From the NCBI RefSeq assembly GCF_019204005.1, contig NZ_JAGSPA010000001.1, forward strand, positions 744,001 to 808,000: a stretch of 64,000 nucleotides of DNA. Reading direction: 5' to 3'. The notes beneath the pieces are model-generated. The model worked only from the letters and a program-made list of their open reading frames with translations. It was not told the DNA's origin and did no database searches. Positions 17,119 to 26,779 of this stretch are shown one piece after another. The DNA comes from Pacificimonas pallii. Its GTDB lineage: Bacteria; Pseudomonadota; Alphaproteobacteria; Sphingomonadales; Sphingomonadaceae. The first letter of the stretch is position 1. Each line of letters starts with the position of its first letter. The position numbers and the translations under genes were made by a program.

Positions 17119-17766
17119 TTATGATCCGGTGTTTATCCACATGACGAGCGCGTCCTCATCGCTGGTGGAATAACAGATGTGACGCATGCTCGCGTCGATA
17201 TAGATGCTATCGCCCACACCGAGGGTCACAGGTTCATAATGCTCGGTCGCAAAACAAACCTCGCCTTCGAGAACGTAGAGGAATTCCTCTCCTTCGTGGC
17301 TCGCCCAGTCAGCGAAATCCTCCGCTCCGCGCGCTTTGATGGTGCTGACGAAAGGGAGGATCTTCTTATGGCTCAACTCCGAGGCGAGCAGGCGGTGACG
17401 GTAGACGGGCGTTTCCATGACACGGCCGGCGCTCTTCAGGGTGACGCTACGCCGGCTACCCGGCTGGTGGCCGTCATCGCTCGCGAAAAGATCGGTGATA
17501 TCGATGTCGAAACCGAGTGCCAGCTTCTGCACGACATCGAAGGTCGGCGACATCTGGTCGTTTTCGATCTTGGAAAGTGTCGAAGCGGCGAGTCCCGTAT
17601 TCCTGCCGGCTTCCTCCAGCGTCATCTTGCGGTCACGCCGCAGCTTCCGAATGCGTTCCCCCAGATGGAATGACGTGGTGCGCCGCCTGCGCGGACCCCG
17701 AAGCCCTTCGAGGTAATCCAAGCCATCGTTCGCGGCACCGGTCAAAATGGCCTCCGTATTGTTCAA
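17119..17766 (-). CDS. XRE-family regulator with C-terminal cupin domain
   Basis: 215 residues. A helix-turn-helix covers about 34-92 (LGERIRKLRRDRKMTLEEAG, STLSKIENDQMSPTF). A cupin_2 domain covers about 140-210 (HEGEEFLYVLEGEV, LGVGDSIYID, MRHICYS), which usually senses a small-molecule ligand. Such proteins commonly control adjacent amino-acid, polyamine or betaine catabolic genes. It lies 60 nt upstream of the M19 dipeptidase on the same strand and is the probable local regulator. No operator could be identified with confidence. Confidence 0.88.
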   Translation of the reverse strand: MNNTEAILTGAANDGLDYLEGLRGPRRRRTTSFHLGERIRKLRRDRKMTLEEAGRNTGLAASTLSKIENDQMSPTFDVVQKLALGFDIDITDLFASDDGHQPGSRRSVTLKSAGRVMETPVYRHRLLASELSHKKILPFVSTIKARGAEDFADWASHEGEEFLYVLEGEVCFATEHYEPVTLGVGDSIYIDASMRHICYSTSDEDALVMWINTGS

Positions 17767-17840
17767 GAGTCTGTCCGGCCATGCGCCCAGTGGATACCTG
17801 TAACGAAGCGCCGAACATGTCCTGTACTATGAGCAGAAGA

Positions 17841-17892
17841 TTTCCCGATCGGCAAGTCGGCGGGGTGCATGTGGGACATGCCGATCGGAAAA
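17841..17892 (-). terminator. Hairpin terminator after the TonB receptor gene
   Basis: Inverted arms TTTCCCGATCGGCA (17841-17854) and TGCCGATCGGAAAA (17879-17892) match at 13 of 14 positions around a 24-nt loop. They lie 19 nt past the stop of the minus-strand TonB receptor gene and upstream of the XRE-cupin gene. The T-tract is weak, so it may act as a terminator or as a regulatory hairpin. Confidence 0.5.
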
Positions 17893-17910
17893 GCTCTGTC
17901 TATACGGAGC

Positions 17911-20370
17911 CTAAAAATCCATTTTTACGTTGAGATAGTAGAACCCGCCGCTCACACCGAAGACGCTATGATTGTCGTAGATCAGGCCGACCCGCTTCAG
18001 GCCGGGGCCGCGGTCGGGCGGGAATTTGTTGAACAGGTTTCGCGCGCCGATGCTGATGTCGATGTCCTCGAGACCCGAATAGGTCAGCTCGGCGTCGAAC
18101 AGCATCGCCGGGTCACGCTGCAGGAAGTCGTTTCCGGCGCGGCGTTTCCAGGATCCGTAATAATTGGCACGGGCCATCAGGTTGAAATCACCGATTTCGT
18201 TGTTCAGCGTCAGGTTGCCGCGCCAACGGGGGAGACCCCGTTCGAATTCGATGATGGTCCCGGCGCCGAAGAAAGCCGTCGGATCGGTGCGGAGCTTTTG
18301 CTCATTATAGTTTACGGCGAAGCTGATATTGGTCGCATTGGCATCGCCCCAGTCGAAACCATATGTCGACACAAGGTCGAAACCGCGTACCCGCGTGTCG
18401 AGCTTGTTTTGGAAGAAGCGGACCTGCTCGACCGAGGCGCCATTGGGAAAACCGATGGCCGCGAGCTGCGCGCGCTGGGCAGCCGTCGTGTCGATCGAAG
18501 GCGTCAGAAGCAGGCGATCGTCCACATCGATCTGGTAAAAATCGAGTGTCGCTGTGAAACCATTGTCCGCGGTCAGGACCACGCCGGCCGACATGTTGAA
18601 CGATGTTTCCGGCCTCAGCTGGTCGGAACCGAATATCTGTGCCGCGGGCGAACCCGGGATCAGAACCGCGTCGAGAATGAACTGGTTCTGCGCATTGATC
18701 TGCGAGGTCTGGCTGGTGCCGAAGACCTGGCCCGCCGCCGGCGCCCGGAAGCCCGTGCTTATTGAGCCGCGCAGGGCCAGCAGATCGGATAGCTCGACAC
18801 GTGTCGCCGCCTTGTAACTGAAATTATTGCCGAATTGCTCATAGTCCTCGTACCGGCCGGCGACGCTGAAGTTCCAGTTCTCCATGATGTCCAGGTCGGT
18901 CTCCGCGAAAATCGCGAAACTGTCGGATGAGAAATCACCGGCAATATCGGGCGTGAAACCCTGAAACCCGTTGGAACCGACCGGCAGGTCGCGAAGCGGG
19001 CCCACTTGATAAGATGCCAGATCCCCCGCCTTGATGCGATAGGTCTCCTTACGATAGCTTACGCCGCCGAAGACCAGTATGTCGCTGGCGAAGGCATTGG
19101 TCGGGATCTCGTAGGAGATTTCACCGTCCACCTGGATTTCCCGCTGGGTCAGACTGCCCGGCTTGAATCTGGTCGGCGATGCCTCGCCGAGTGATGGATT
19201 GACGGTATTGTATATGGTGTAATCGACACGGTTGTTGCCAAGCCGGGCCGATACATCCCAGTTGAACCGCCCGACCTTGTCGCGAATGCCGCCGACCACG
19301 CTGAAATCCTCGGTCGCCCCGGCGAATTCCGGCGTGAATCCGCCGGGAAATATCGAGCGCAGATCGAACGTGCCGGGATAAGCGGCCGTGTTGTCAAAAG
19401 CGGTATCGGCATAGGTCGAGTGCGCAGGCAGACCGCCGGCAGCGGTGGACTGGCGATAGAAGAACGTGACCGAACTGTCGGCATCCATGTAATTGCCGAA
19501 GGTGTAGGCTTCGAGATCGCCGCCCATCTCGATCCCGGCGTTCCAGGCCAGCTTCACCGCCTCGTAAAATGGTTCGCCATTCCCAGCGGTTTGAACAGGA
19601 ACATTGGGGATATTCATCGCCCGCAGCGCTTCGGCCCCATCATTCTTGCCCCCAAGGAATGTCTTATCCTGATGGGTATATTGCGCACTCAGGTTGAGGT
19701 AGCCGATATCGCCAAGGCCAAAGGCAACGTGCCCCTGCAGGTCATAGGTGCGGCCACCGACGTCGTAATACTCGCCCGCCTGCGCCATGACCGAGCCGCC
19801 GCTGGTATCGTTCTTCAGTGTCACATTGACCACCCCGGCAATGGCATCGGAACCGTATTGCGCCGACGCGCCATCGCGCAGGACCTCGACACTGTTGAAG
19901 GCAATCGGCGGAATCACGTTGAAATCCTGCCCCTGCGAACCCGAGGTCGTTGCGTGGCCCGTGCCGATCTGGACGATCGCGGCGCGGTGGCGACGTTTGC
20001 CGTTGAGGAGCAGCAGCACATGGTCCGGCGGCGAACCGCGCAGGGTTACGGGGCGTACGAAGGACGACCCATCATTGCCCTGCAGGCGTTTCACATTGAA
20101 AGCCGGGACAAGAGAACGAAGCGCATCATTAAGGTCGGTATAGCCTGTGGTGCTGATCGCCTCCTGCGCGATGACATCCACGGCAACCGCACTATCGGTG
20201 ACCGAGCGGTCCTTCCGGCGGGAACCGACAACAACGATGGGTGAACCGGCCCCCGGGGCAACTTCAGCCTCTTCGGCCGCCTCGCTGACATCCTGCGCGG
20301 CGAGCGACGAAGGCAGCGCCAACGCGGCAAGAGCCGACGACAAATACAGATATGATGACAGTTTGGCCAT
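17911..20370 (-). CDS. TonB-dependent outer-membrane receptor
   Basis: 819 residues. A signal peptide ends near SLAAQD. A TonB-box-like stretch precedes IVVVGSRRKDRSVTDSAV. The plug domain covers about 60-180 (VTLRGSPPDHVLLLLNGKRR, VEVLRDGASAQYGSDAIAGV), and a 22-strand barrel ends in the expected aromatic residue (NVKMDF). It imports a large or scarce ligand using TonB energy. Given the neighbours (dipeptidase, sodium symporter, ALDH), the ligand may be a peptide or amino-acid derivative. That is inference. It is divergent from the TPR gene at 20691 across a 320-nt intergenic region. Confidence 0.9.
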   Translation of the reverse strand: MAKLSSYLYLSSALAALALPSSLAAQDVSEAAEEAEVAPGAGSPIVVVGSRRKDRSVTDSAVAVDVIAQEAISTTGYTDLNDALRSLVPAFNVKRLQGNDGSSFVRPVTLRGSPPDHVLLLLNGKRRHRAAIVQIGTGHATTSGSQGQDFNVIPPIAFNSVEVLRDGASAQYGSDAIAGVVNVTLKNDTSGGSVMAQAGEYYDVGGRTYDLQGHVAFGLGDIGYLNLSAQYTHQDKTFLGGKNDGAEALRAMNIPNVPVQTAGNGEPFYEAVKLAWNAGIEMGGDLEAYTFGNYMDADSSVTFFYRQSTAAGGLPAHSTYADTAFDNTAAYPGTFDLRSIFPGGFTPEFAGATEDFSVVGGIRDKVGRFNWDVSARLGNNRVDYTIYNTVNPSLGEASPTRFKPGSLTQREIQVDGEISYEIPTNAFASDILVFGGVSYRKETYRIKAGDLASYQVGPLRDLPVGSNGFQGFTPDIAGDFSSDSFAIFAETDLDIMENWNFSVAGRYEDYEQFGNNFSYKAATRVELSDLLALRGSISTGFRAPAAGQVFGTSQTSQINAQNQFILDAVLIPGSPAAQIFGSDQLRPETSFNMSAGVVLTADNGFTATLDFYQIDVDDRLLLTPSIDTTAAQRAQLAAIGFPNGASVEQVRFFQNKLDTRVRGFDLVSTYGFDWGDANATNISFAVNYNEQKLRTDPTAFFGAGTIIEFERGLPRWRGNLTLNNEIGDFNLMARANYYGSWKRRAGNDFLQRDPAMLFDAELTYSGLEDIDISIGARNLFNKFPPDRGPGLKRVGLIYDNHSVFGVSGGFYYLNVKMDF

Positions 20371-20690
20371 TTATTCCCTCCATTTGCTTTGAGCGAAGGA
20401 CACACTCGCGGCTTCCACTCGATACGGTCTTTCCTATCAGAAATATTCTGTCGGTCCAGCTGTAATTTTGGATCTTGGGATTGTAAAATATTCGCAACAT
20501 ATCCAATATCTTGCCGTAAATATCGTAAAAGCTTCTGACTTCTAACGGCAGCACTCCCCACCATGAGTGGCCGATAAAAATGCTCAGAATCGATTATTTT
20601 CCTATATGAAATCTTTTCCATCGGTGTATAGGTCTCCGGTGTCGAGATCGAGCGGGCGTAATCCGCCAGCCGGTACAGATCGGAGGAAAT
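20371..20690. promoter_or_regulatory. Divergent promoter region between TonB receptor and TPR gene
   Basis: A 320-nt non-coding stretch between genes transcribed away from each other, clearly richer in A/T than its surroundings (for example 20450-20530). It must hold the promoters for both directions. I cannot place -35/-10 boxes reliably. An AGGAGGA-like ribosome binding site lies directly before the ATG at 20691. Confidence 0.5.
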
Positions 20691-21692
20691 ATGAGACTGC
20701 AGATTTTGGGAATGGCGCTCGCCGCCACGATAACGATGGCTGCGCCGCTCGCCGCGCAGGATAATGGCAGCTTTCAGGGTACATCACTGCTGGGTGAGCG
20801 TATGGTCACGCCGCACGACAGCAATAAGAACGTGGCCGCCCCTGCCGTGCTGGCGCGCGCGGCGGCCGACGCCAAGGCAGCGTTCGAAGCGGACATGACG
20901 GTCGATAATGCGACATGGTACGGCCGCGTACTCTTCTATCAAGGATATACGCGCGAATCCGCGGCCGTATACCGGCAGGCGCTCAAGCGTTTCCCCGAAT
21001 CGGCAAAGCTTCTCCGCCATCTTGCGCATCGTCAGTTTTCCATGCGCCAGTTCGATGAGTCGATCGAAACGGGCCTGCGCGCTGCAAAGCTCTATGAAGG
21101 GGTCCCGCTTGAACGTGAGAAGCTCGGTCCGGATTATTTCACCAGCACGCCGGATGTCGTGCAATATTATCTCTATTACCACCTCGGCCAGGCCTATTTT
21201 GCCAAACACGATTTCGACAATGCTGCCAAATGGTTCTCGCGCTCGTCGCAGACAGCCGGATGGGGTTTCGATCCCGAAGCGCGTACCGCGAATACCTATT
21301 GGGAATTCCTTTCGCTGGCACGTGGCGGCCGCACCGCGGAAGCGCGCGAAGTCCTGGATGCTTACGACCTCACCCTGTTTCAAGTTCATCCGGAAGGTGG
21401 ATCGGACAATTATTTCGACGGCATCCAGCTGTTCAAGGGCCACCGCGATGCCGGGTCGTTCTTTAGCAATCAGGACAGCGGGCGGCCCTTCGCCGATGCA
21501 GACGGCATGGCCGCTTCGACTGCCTACACGCTTGCCAACTACTTCATGCTGAAGGGGGAGCGGGAGCATGCGAAACAGTGGCTGAAACGCTCCATCAATG
21601 TCGACAGCTGGAGTTATTTCGCGCGCATTCAAGCCGAAGCCGACTGGGTCGCATTTTTCCCTGGCGAAGATCATACGCTCTCCGGACACTAA
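20691..21692 (+). CDS. Exported TPR-like protein, paralogue of the one at 15047
   Basis: 333 residues with a signal peptide (MALAATITMAAPLAAQ). Helical repeat pairs include TWYGRVLFYQGYTRESAAVY, KLLRHLAHRQFSMRQFDESI and QYYLYYHLGQAYFAKHDFDN. The last two resemble RLLRYRGRHLARVRQFDLAL and SNIIYYHAQTSFAVGDFARM in the protein at 15047, indicating common descent. It has a strong GGAGGA ribosome binding site. The dehydrogenase gene follows 85 nt downstream. No enzymatic residues are visible. It is probably a periplasmic protein of the same pathway. Confidence 0.82.
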   Translation: MRLQILGMALAATITMAAPLAAQDNGSFQGTSLLGERMVTPHDSNKNVAAPAVLARAAADAKAAFEADMTVDNATWYGRVLFYQGYTRESAAVYRQALKRFPESAKLLRHLAHRQFSMRQFDESIETGLRAAKLYEGVPLEREKLGPDYFTSTPDVVQYYLYYHLGQAYFAKHDFDNAAKWFSRSSQTAGWGFDPEARTANTYWEFLSLARGGRTAEAREVLDAYDLTLFQVHPEGGSDNYFDGIQLFKGHRDAGSFFSNQDSGRPFADADGMAASTAYTLANYFMLKGEREHAKQWLKRSINVDSWSYFARIQAEADWVAFFPGEDHTLSGH

Positions 21693-21777
21693 TCTCGTGA
21701 CCGAACCGATATTGCCGAGCGGTCCCCAGGGAGCGCCACAAATTCACGCGCACGGCGCAAATACCGGAAATATACAT

Positions 21778-23295
21778 ATGACCCAGTCGCCTTATCGCCC
21801 TTTGCTGGAGGCGGTCGGCCTTGACGCGCACATGCTGGAGGGCGGCGATTTGCCGGTGGTTACGCCGATCGACGGCTCCATCATCGCCAATGTGGCGAGC
21901 GCTGCCCCGGATGACGTGGCAGCCGCTATCGATACCGCCGAAGCCGCCTTCCAGTCATGGCGCACCATGCCGGCACCGCGCCGCGGCGAATGGGTTCGTC
22001 TGCTCGGCAATGAACTGCGCCGTGAAAAGGAAAATCTTGCCCGGCTGGTCACGCTCGACTGCGGCAAGATCCTGCAAGAGGGCCTTGGCGAAGTGCAGGA
22101 GATGATTGACATCTGCGATTTCGCGGTTGGCCTCTCCCGCCAGCTTTACGGCCGCGTGATCGCGTCGGAGCGGCCCGGGCACAAAATGCTCGAAAACTGG
22201 CATCCCCTGGGGCCTGTCGCGGTGATTTCGGCCTTCAACTTTCCAGTCGCGGTATGGAGCTGGAATGCGGCCCTCGCCATTGTGTGCGGAAATCCCGTGA
22301 TCTGGAAGCCGTCGGACAAAACGCCGCTCACCGCGCTCGCCGTTCAGCGGATTTGCGAGCGGGTGAGTGCGGAATTTGGTGAGGATGCGCCCGACGGTCT
22401 GTGCCAGACAATTATCGGGGACGCCGATATCGCCAAAATCCTGGTGGCAAGTCCGCGGATCCCGCTCGTTTCCGCGACCGGTTCAACGCGTATGGGCCGA
22501 CAGGTCGCCAGGACTGTCGCAGACCGGTTCGGCAAGTCGATTCTGGAGCTGGGGGGCAATAATGCGATGATCGTGACGCCCTCCGCCGACCTCGATCTGG
22601 CCCTGCGCGCCATCGTTTTTTCCGCGGTGGGCACCGCCGGTCAGCGCTGCACCAGCCTGCGCCGCCTCATCGTCCATGACGATATTTACGAAACGCTCGT
22701 TCCGCGCATAAAGGACGCCTATCGCAACGTGAAGATCGGCAGCCCGCTGGACGGCAAGACGCTGCTCGGTCCGCTGTACGACAAGCAGGCTTTCGAAGCC
22801 ATGCAGGCCGCACTCCAGCAGGCGCGGGAGGATGGCGGAGTCGTGACAGGGGGCAGCCCGGCTTTGACAGACGAATATTCAGACGCGGCATATGTCACGC
22901 CGGCGATCGCCGAAATGCCCGCTCAAACGGATATCGTTCGGACCGAAACCTTCGCGCCCATCCTCTACATCATGCGCTATTCCGAGCTCGGCGAAGCCAT
23001 CGCCATCCAGAACGGGGTTCCGCAGGGTCTTTCGTCCGCGATCATTTCATCCGACATGCGCGAGACTGAGGCTTTCCTTGCCGCTTCCGGATCGGATTGC
23101 GGAATCGCCAACGTCAATATCGGTCCGTCCGGTGCGGAAATCGGCGGTGCGTTTGGCGGCGAGAAAGAGACCGGCGGCGGCCGGGAAAGCGGATCGGACG
23201 CGTGGAAAGGCTATATGCGCCGCCAGACCACCACCATCAACTATATGGCCGAACTGCCGCTGGCCCAGGGCATCACCTTCGACCCGGCCGGCTGA
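21778..23295 (+). CDS. ALDH7-type aldehyde dehydrogenase (piperideine-6-carboxylate/aminoadipate semialdehyde type)
   Basis: 505 residues from the ATG at 21778. An in-frame extension overlapping the TPR gene is not used. NAD(P)-binding Rossmann segments, the catalytic glutamate in LELGGNNA (E257) and the nucleophile in GQRCTSLRR (C291) are intact. The GQRCT-x-x-RR variant and the C-terminal GAFGGEKETGGGRESGSD are typical of ALDH7/antiquitin. Members of that family oxidise alpha-aminoadipate semialdehyde in lysine breakdown. A related use in proline, piperidine or betaine breakdown cannot be excluded. The pathway placement with the peptidase and transporter genes is inferred. Confidence 0.87.
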   Translation: MTQSPYRPLLEAVGLDAHMLEGGDLPVVTPIDGSIIANVASAAPDDVAAAIDTAEAAFQSWRTMPAPRRGEWVRLLGNELRREKENLARLVTLDCGKILQEGLGEVQEMIDICDFAVGLSRQLYGRVIASERPGHKMLENWHPLGPVAVISAFNFPVAVWSWNAALAIVCGNPVIWKPSDKTPLTALAVQRICERVSAEFGEDAPDGLCQTIIGDADIAKILVASPRIPLVSATGSTRMGRQVARTVADRFGKSILELGGNNAMIVTPSADLDLALRAIVFSAVGTAGQRCTSLRRLIVHDDIYETLVPRIKDAYRNVKIGSPLDGKTLLGPLYDKQAFEAMQAALQQAREDGGVVTGGSPALTDEYSDAAYVTPAIAEMPAQTDIVRTETFAPILYIMRYSELGEAIAIQNGVPQGLSSAIISSDMRETEAFLAASGSDCGIANVNIGPSGAEIGGAFGGEKETGGGRESGSDAWKGYMRRQTTTINYMAELPLAQGITFDPAG

Positions 23296-24301
23296 GCACG
23301 CCCTCAGAAACTGCTCTTCCAGCCTGCCGAATGCGATCAGCCGATGGCAGGTGCAGACGCGGCGTCGTCACGCCGCGCAGCGAGCGCATAGCTATAGAAA
23401 CGGTGACCCGGTGGCTGCCCGGGGGAACGAAACCGGTCTCATCGATATGAAGGAAAAGGGTCTCAAGTAGCGCACCGAAGGACACCAGACGCGGCGCATG
23501 ACGAACAGATCAATCTTTCTGGACATCGGTGCCGAACTGGAAACGCAGATGGTTTGGATAATCCTCCACCCCATTCCATAGATGATTTGCCTCCTGGGCG
23601 TTGCAAACATGGGATGGGCATTGGGGTCGTCGCCATTGCCCATGATAATAACCCCATAGCCGCCCTCCATCGACGCCAGCATTTCTGCATTGACGCCGGT
23701 ATTCGATCCGTCGTCGCGAAACCAGTCGGTGACACCGAGCCCCACGCCCCGAAAAAAGAGAAGTTCCCATCCCACCAACGTAGCGGAGGGAGATAATATC
23801 AGTCATCTCGCGTGCCAGCGATGGGGTAAACGCTCCAATCTCTTGCCCTTCCAGCACGCGCTGGAAGGCAGTCATGAATTTGGCCAAATCCGTAGGTGTC
23901 GACCACATGCTGGATGCGCTTATTTGCGGCGTGATCGGGAGACCGGTTCTGATAAGCGCGCCGTCCTGATCACGGACAAGGACGGTGTTAGTTGTAAAGC
24001 CCACCGAGCGAGGTTGCACCATAGCAGTATCTGTCATTCCCGGAGGCTCGAAAACTCGCTCTCTAGCAAGTTTTTCGAGGGAACGGCCGGTGTCAACAGA
24101 TCTTCAGATGTGAGTTTCTGGAGCCCCAAAGCAGCTCACGAGACGTCCGATATCCGGGGTGGAAGCTGACGGCGGAACGGGGGTGATCTGCAGACCGGCA
24201 GCAGTTGAAAATGAAAGGCAGAATGCTGCCGCACATCGCCAATACGGAAATGAGAATGCGCCGATCGTCCATTTCGGAAATTCAAGCGACTCGCTTAGGG
24301 C
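23296..24301 (-). pseudogene. Broken serine hydrolase (beta-lactamase/penicillin-binding family) remnant
   Basis: Minus-strand codons from about 24037 to 23500 encode the C-terminal half of a class-C beta-lactamase-like serine hydrolase, split over two frames. TPTDLAKFMTAFQRVLEG comes first. After a frameshift near 23770-23780, WFRDDGSNTGVNAEML and GGYGVIIMGNGDDPN follow. The active-site SxxK half is absent, so it is 5'-truncated as well as frameshifted and cannot be functional. 23296-23500 and 24040-24301 show nothing assignable. Confidence 0.6.
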
Positions 24302-24982
24302 CTATCCCTTGACGATCCGCGACAACGATTTGGGGATCGGCGCATCTCTTGACACAGAGGAGTCAGCAACTGGGCGTCCAAGTGAGGTCACCACCGGGAC
24401 AACGCCAATCCAAGTGTCGCGGTCGAACTCGTCGTAGTCATCGATGGGCGCGCCAGCCCGCACTTTCGCTGAAGCGGCTTCGATTACGACCTCGTATACG
24501 CCAGTACCCTTAATTTCCTTTTCATAGGGTGGGCGCACCTCGTCCCAGCGACCCGGAAACATGTGTTCGGAAACGCATCGCAGCGCCTCAATCCGCGCAG
24601 TTTGCTCTTCAATGAGAAAGGCTCGTCCATGTAAAACGACCGACCGGTAATTCATGGATGATTCGAAGATGGACCGACCGACGACGATTCCGTCGACCAG
24701 GGTGATACACAGACTCACCGGCTCCCCATCGGATGAGGTCATTGCGCGCGACTTGCGGTGCCCGTGAAGAAAGAGGCGATCGCCGTCACGACCATAGACC
24801 AAGGGGATCACGACGGGCCGGTCGTCGTCGATGAAGGCGACATGCGCGACGAACCCACGGTCCAGAATCGCATAGATGGACTCGCGGTCGTACGTGCCGC
24901 GACTTGCGATCTGCCTTACTCGGTTGATCCCACCCGCCGTAAATGGGTCCTCTGGTATATGCGGTGTTTTCGAGCGCACCAT
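24302..24982 (-). CDS. Pyridoxamine 5'-phosphate oxidase-family (FMN-binding split barrel) protein
   Basis: 226 residues from the ATG at 24982 (AAAGGG nine nt upstream). It carries the PNPOx-like pattern DRGFVAHVAFIDDDRPVVIPL, LFLHGHRKSRAM and SMNYRSVVLHGRA, as in NimA-like and Pyridox_ox_2 flavoproteins. The reaction is unknown; such proteins reduce small molecules or bind heme or F420. It lies 106 nt downstream of a MocR-type regulator on the same strand. MocR proteins often control B6-related or PNPOx-family genes, so regulation by that neighbour is plausible. Confidence 0.8.
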   Translation of the reverse strand: MVRSKTPHIPEDPFTAGGINRVRQIASRGTYDRESIYAILDRGFVAHVAFIDDDRPVVIPLVYGRDGDRLFLHGHRKSRAMTSSDGEPVSLCITLVDGIVVGRSIFESSMNYRSVVLHGRAFLIEEQTARIEALRCVSEHMFPGRWDEVRPPYEKEIKGTGVYEVVIEAASAKVRAGAPIDDYDEFDRDTWIGVVPVVTSLGRPVADSSVSRDAPIPKSLSRIVKG

Positions 24983-25088
24983 GTCGCTTACCCTTTCTCG
25001 CTTGTACGAGAGCGCAATCGCCCACCCATTGGCTTTTACCAAGGGCCAATTTCCGTAAGTTCAGCAGTCCACTTCAGGACTCTTCTAG

Positions 25089-26534
25089 CTAATTAGCCAA
25101 GGCGCTCGCCAGCTTTCTAACGCCTTCTGAAAGCGCTTTCTCCGACCATCCCGCATAACCCAAAACCAGGCCAGGCACGCCATAATTTGGATCTGCGAAA
25201 TATGCGGACAGTGGTTTGGCTCCGACACCGCTCCGTTTCAGGGCATCTGCGATTTTGGCTTCCGTAATATGCGCGGCAAATTTTCCCGTCATATGAAGCC
25301 CCGTGTCGTCAGGACCGATCAAGATCGTGTCGCTAAAATGCAAATCGAGAGCCGTCAGGAGCGCCTGCTGCCGCTGACCATAGGCTTGCCGCATCGCCCG
25401 CACATGGGCTGCAAACTGCCCTGAGATTATAAACTCCGCCAACCCCCTCTGCGCGGTCACACCGGTATGACCGCTAAGTGCGAAGCGTAAAGCTGCGGCC
25501 GGATCAACGAGTTTGGGGGGTAAGACTAGGTAAGCAAGCCGGAGCGCGGGAAACATCGATTTGCTGAACGTGCCCAGATGGATCACACGGTGAGACCGGT
25601 CGATACTCGCCAAGGTCGCTGTCAGTGTGCCGCGGTGCCGAAACTCGCCATCATAGTCGTCTTCGATGATCCATGCCGCGTTGCGGTCGGCCCAGGCGAG
25701 AAGGTCTAGGCGGCGCTTTGCGCTCATTACGATCCCCGATGGATACTGATGCGCCGGGGTAACGTAAGCTAGCCGCGCGCTGGGGGCCATGCGCTCGCCT
25801 TGCGCCACCATTAGTCCCTCCCGGTCGCACGGCACCGGAACGACCTTGACACCGTTATGCAAGATGGCCTGCCGGGCCTCAGTGTAGCCAGGATCTTCCA
25901 GCCACGCGCGATCCCCAGGGTCGGTAAGAAGCTTTAGGATCAGCTCGATAGCACACCGCGCGCCGTCCACAATCATGATCTGATCGGGGTCGCAGACCAC
26001 ACCTCGCGATGGACCAATATGATCGGCGATGGCAAGCCTTAGCGGTTTCCAACCCAACGGATCGTCCTCAACCTTACGGCCCGAGGCCAGTCTGCCGCCA
26101 CGAGCGATAGCTCGCGCCCAGCTCTCGCGCGGAAAGAGGTCCGTGGCCGGCACGCCCGGGGCAAGCACTGGTCGTTGCGTGAGGGGTTCAATTGGCCGAC
26201 CCATTGAAACCATCGCCTCGCCCCTCCGCGAAAGTTGCGGCGGACTTTTTGCTGGGGTGGCGCCGCCCATAGCGGTGGTGGCGACCAGGCCATGAGCGAC
26301 ATAGGTTCCCGAGCCAGGCCGCGACACCGCGAAGCCTTCCGAGATGAGCTGAGTGTAGGCCTCAGAGACGGTATTCCGGCTAACATCGTGTGCAGCTGCC
26401 GAAGTTCGCGAAGACGGTAAGCGTTGGCCTGCTTTGATGGATCCGCTCGTGATCGCGCTCCGAAGTTGGCGCGCGAATTGGCTTGAAAGGCTCTCTCTCG
26501 AATTGCGATCGAGCGAAACTATGTCAATGTTCAT
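25089..26534 (-). CDS. MocR/PdxR-type GntR regulator fused to aminotransferase-like domain
   Basis: 481 residues. The N-terminal GntR winged helix (about 10-80) shows SLSSQFARQLRSAITSGSIK, GQRLPSSRTSAA and VSRNTVSEAYTQLISEGF. A linker leads to a class I aminotransferase fold (about 115-478) with the PLP-lysine segment HLGTFSKSMFPALRLAYLV and IIEDDYDGEFR. MocR proteins bind PLP or related ligands and activate or repress neighbouring genes. The downstream PNPOx-family gene is the likely target. 26535-26770 upstream is A/T-rich and gene-free, and probably includes its promoter. Confidence 0.9.
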   Translation of the reverse strand: MNIDIVSLDRNSRESLSSQFARQLRSAITSGSIKAGQRLPSSRTSAAAHDVSRNTVSEAYTQLISEGFAVSRPGSGTYVAHGLVATTAMGGATPAKSPPQLSRRGEAMVSMGRPIEPLTQRPVLAPGVPATDLFPRESWARAIARGGRLASGRKVEDDPLGWKPLRLAIADHIGPSRGVVCDPDQIMIVDGARCAIELILKLLTDPGDRAWLEDPGYTEARQAILHNGVKVVPVPCDREGLMVAQGERMAPSARLAYVTPAHQYPSGIVMSAKRRLDLLAWADRNAAWIIEDDYDGEFRHRGTLTATLASIDRSHRVIHLGTFSKSMFPALRLAYLVLPPKLVDPAAALRFALSGHTGVTAQRGLAEFIISGQFAAHVRAMRQAYGQRQQALLTALDLHFSDTILIGPDDTGLHMTGKFAAHITEAKIADALKRSGVGAKPLSAYFADPNYGVPGLVLGYAGWSEKALSEGVRKLASALAN

Positions 26535-26779
26535 CTGCGTTGCATAGCAGCCCCGGCCGACCGCGGCAGCCTCGGATTCCAGCTCCGGAACTTCAACCGT
26601 CCGCTATTGCGAGACTGCGTTAACGGCAGGTTTAATGGACACTGATCGACCCGCCCAACAACGACAATGAGGGCGCAAACCGGTTATTAGAGTTTCAAAC
26701 TCTCCACATGTCACGCTTGGTAAAATATTATTTAAAATCCTATAGTTGTGGATTTATATCATAAGGCAGGCGGACCTTA

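Noticed and set aside
23273-23485. 70-codon minus-strand frame next to the dehydrogenase stop
   Set aside because: No recognisable family and overlaps the end of a real gene and the serine hydrolase relic.
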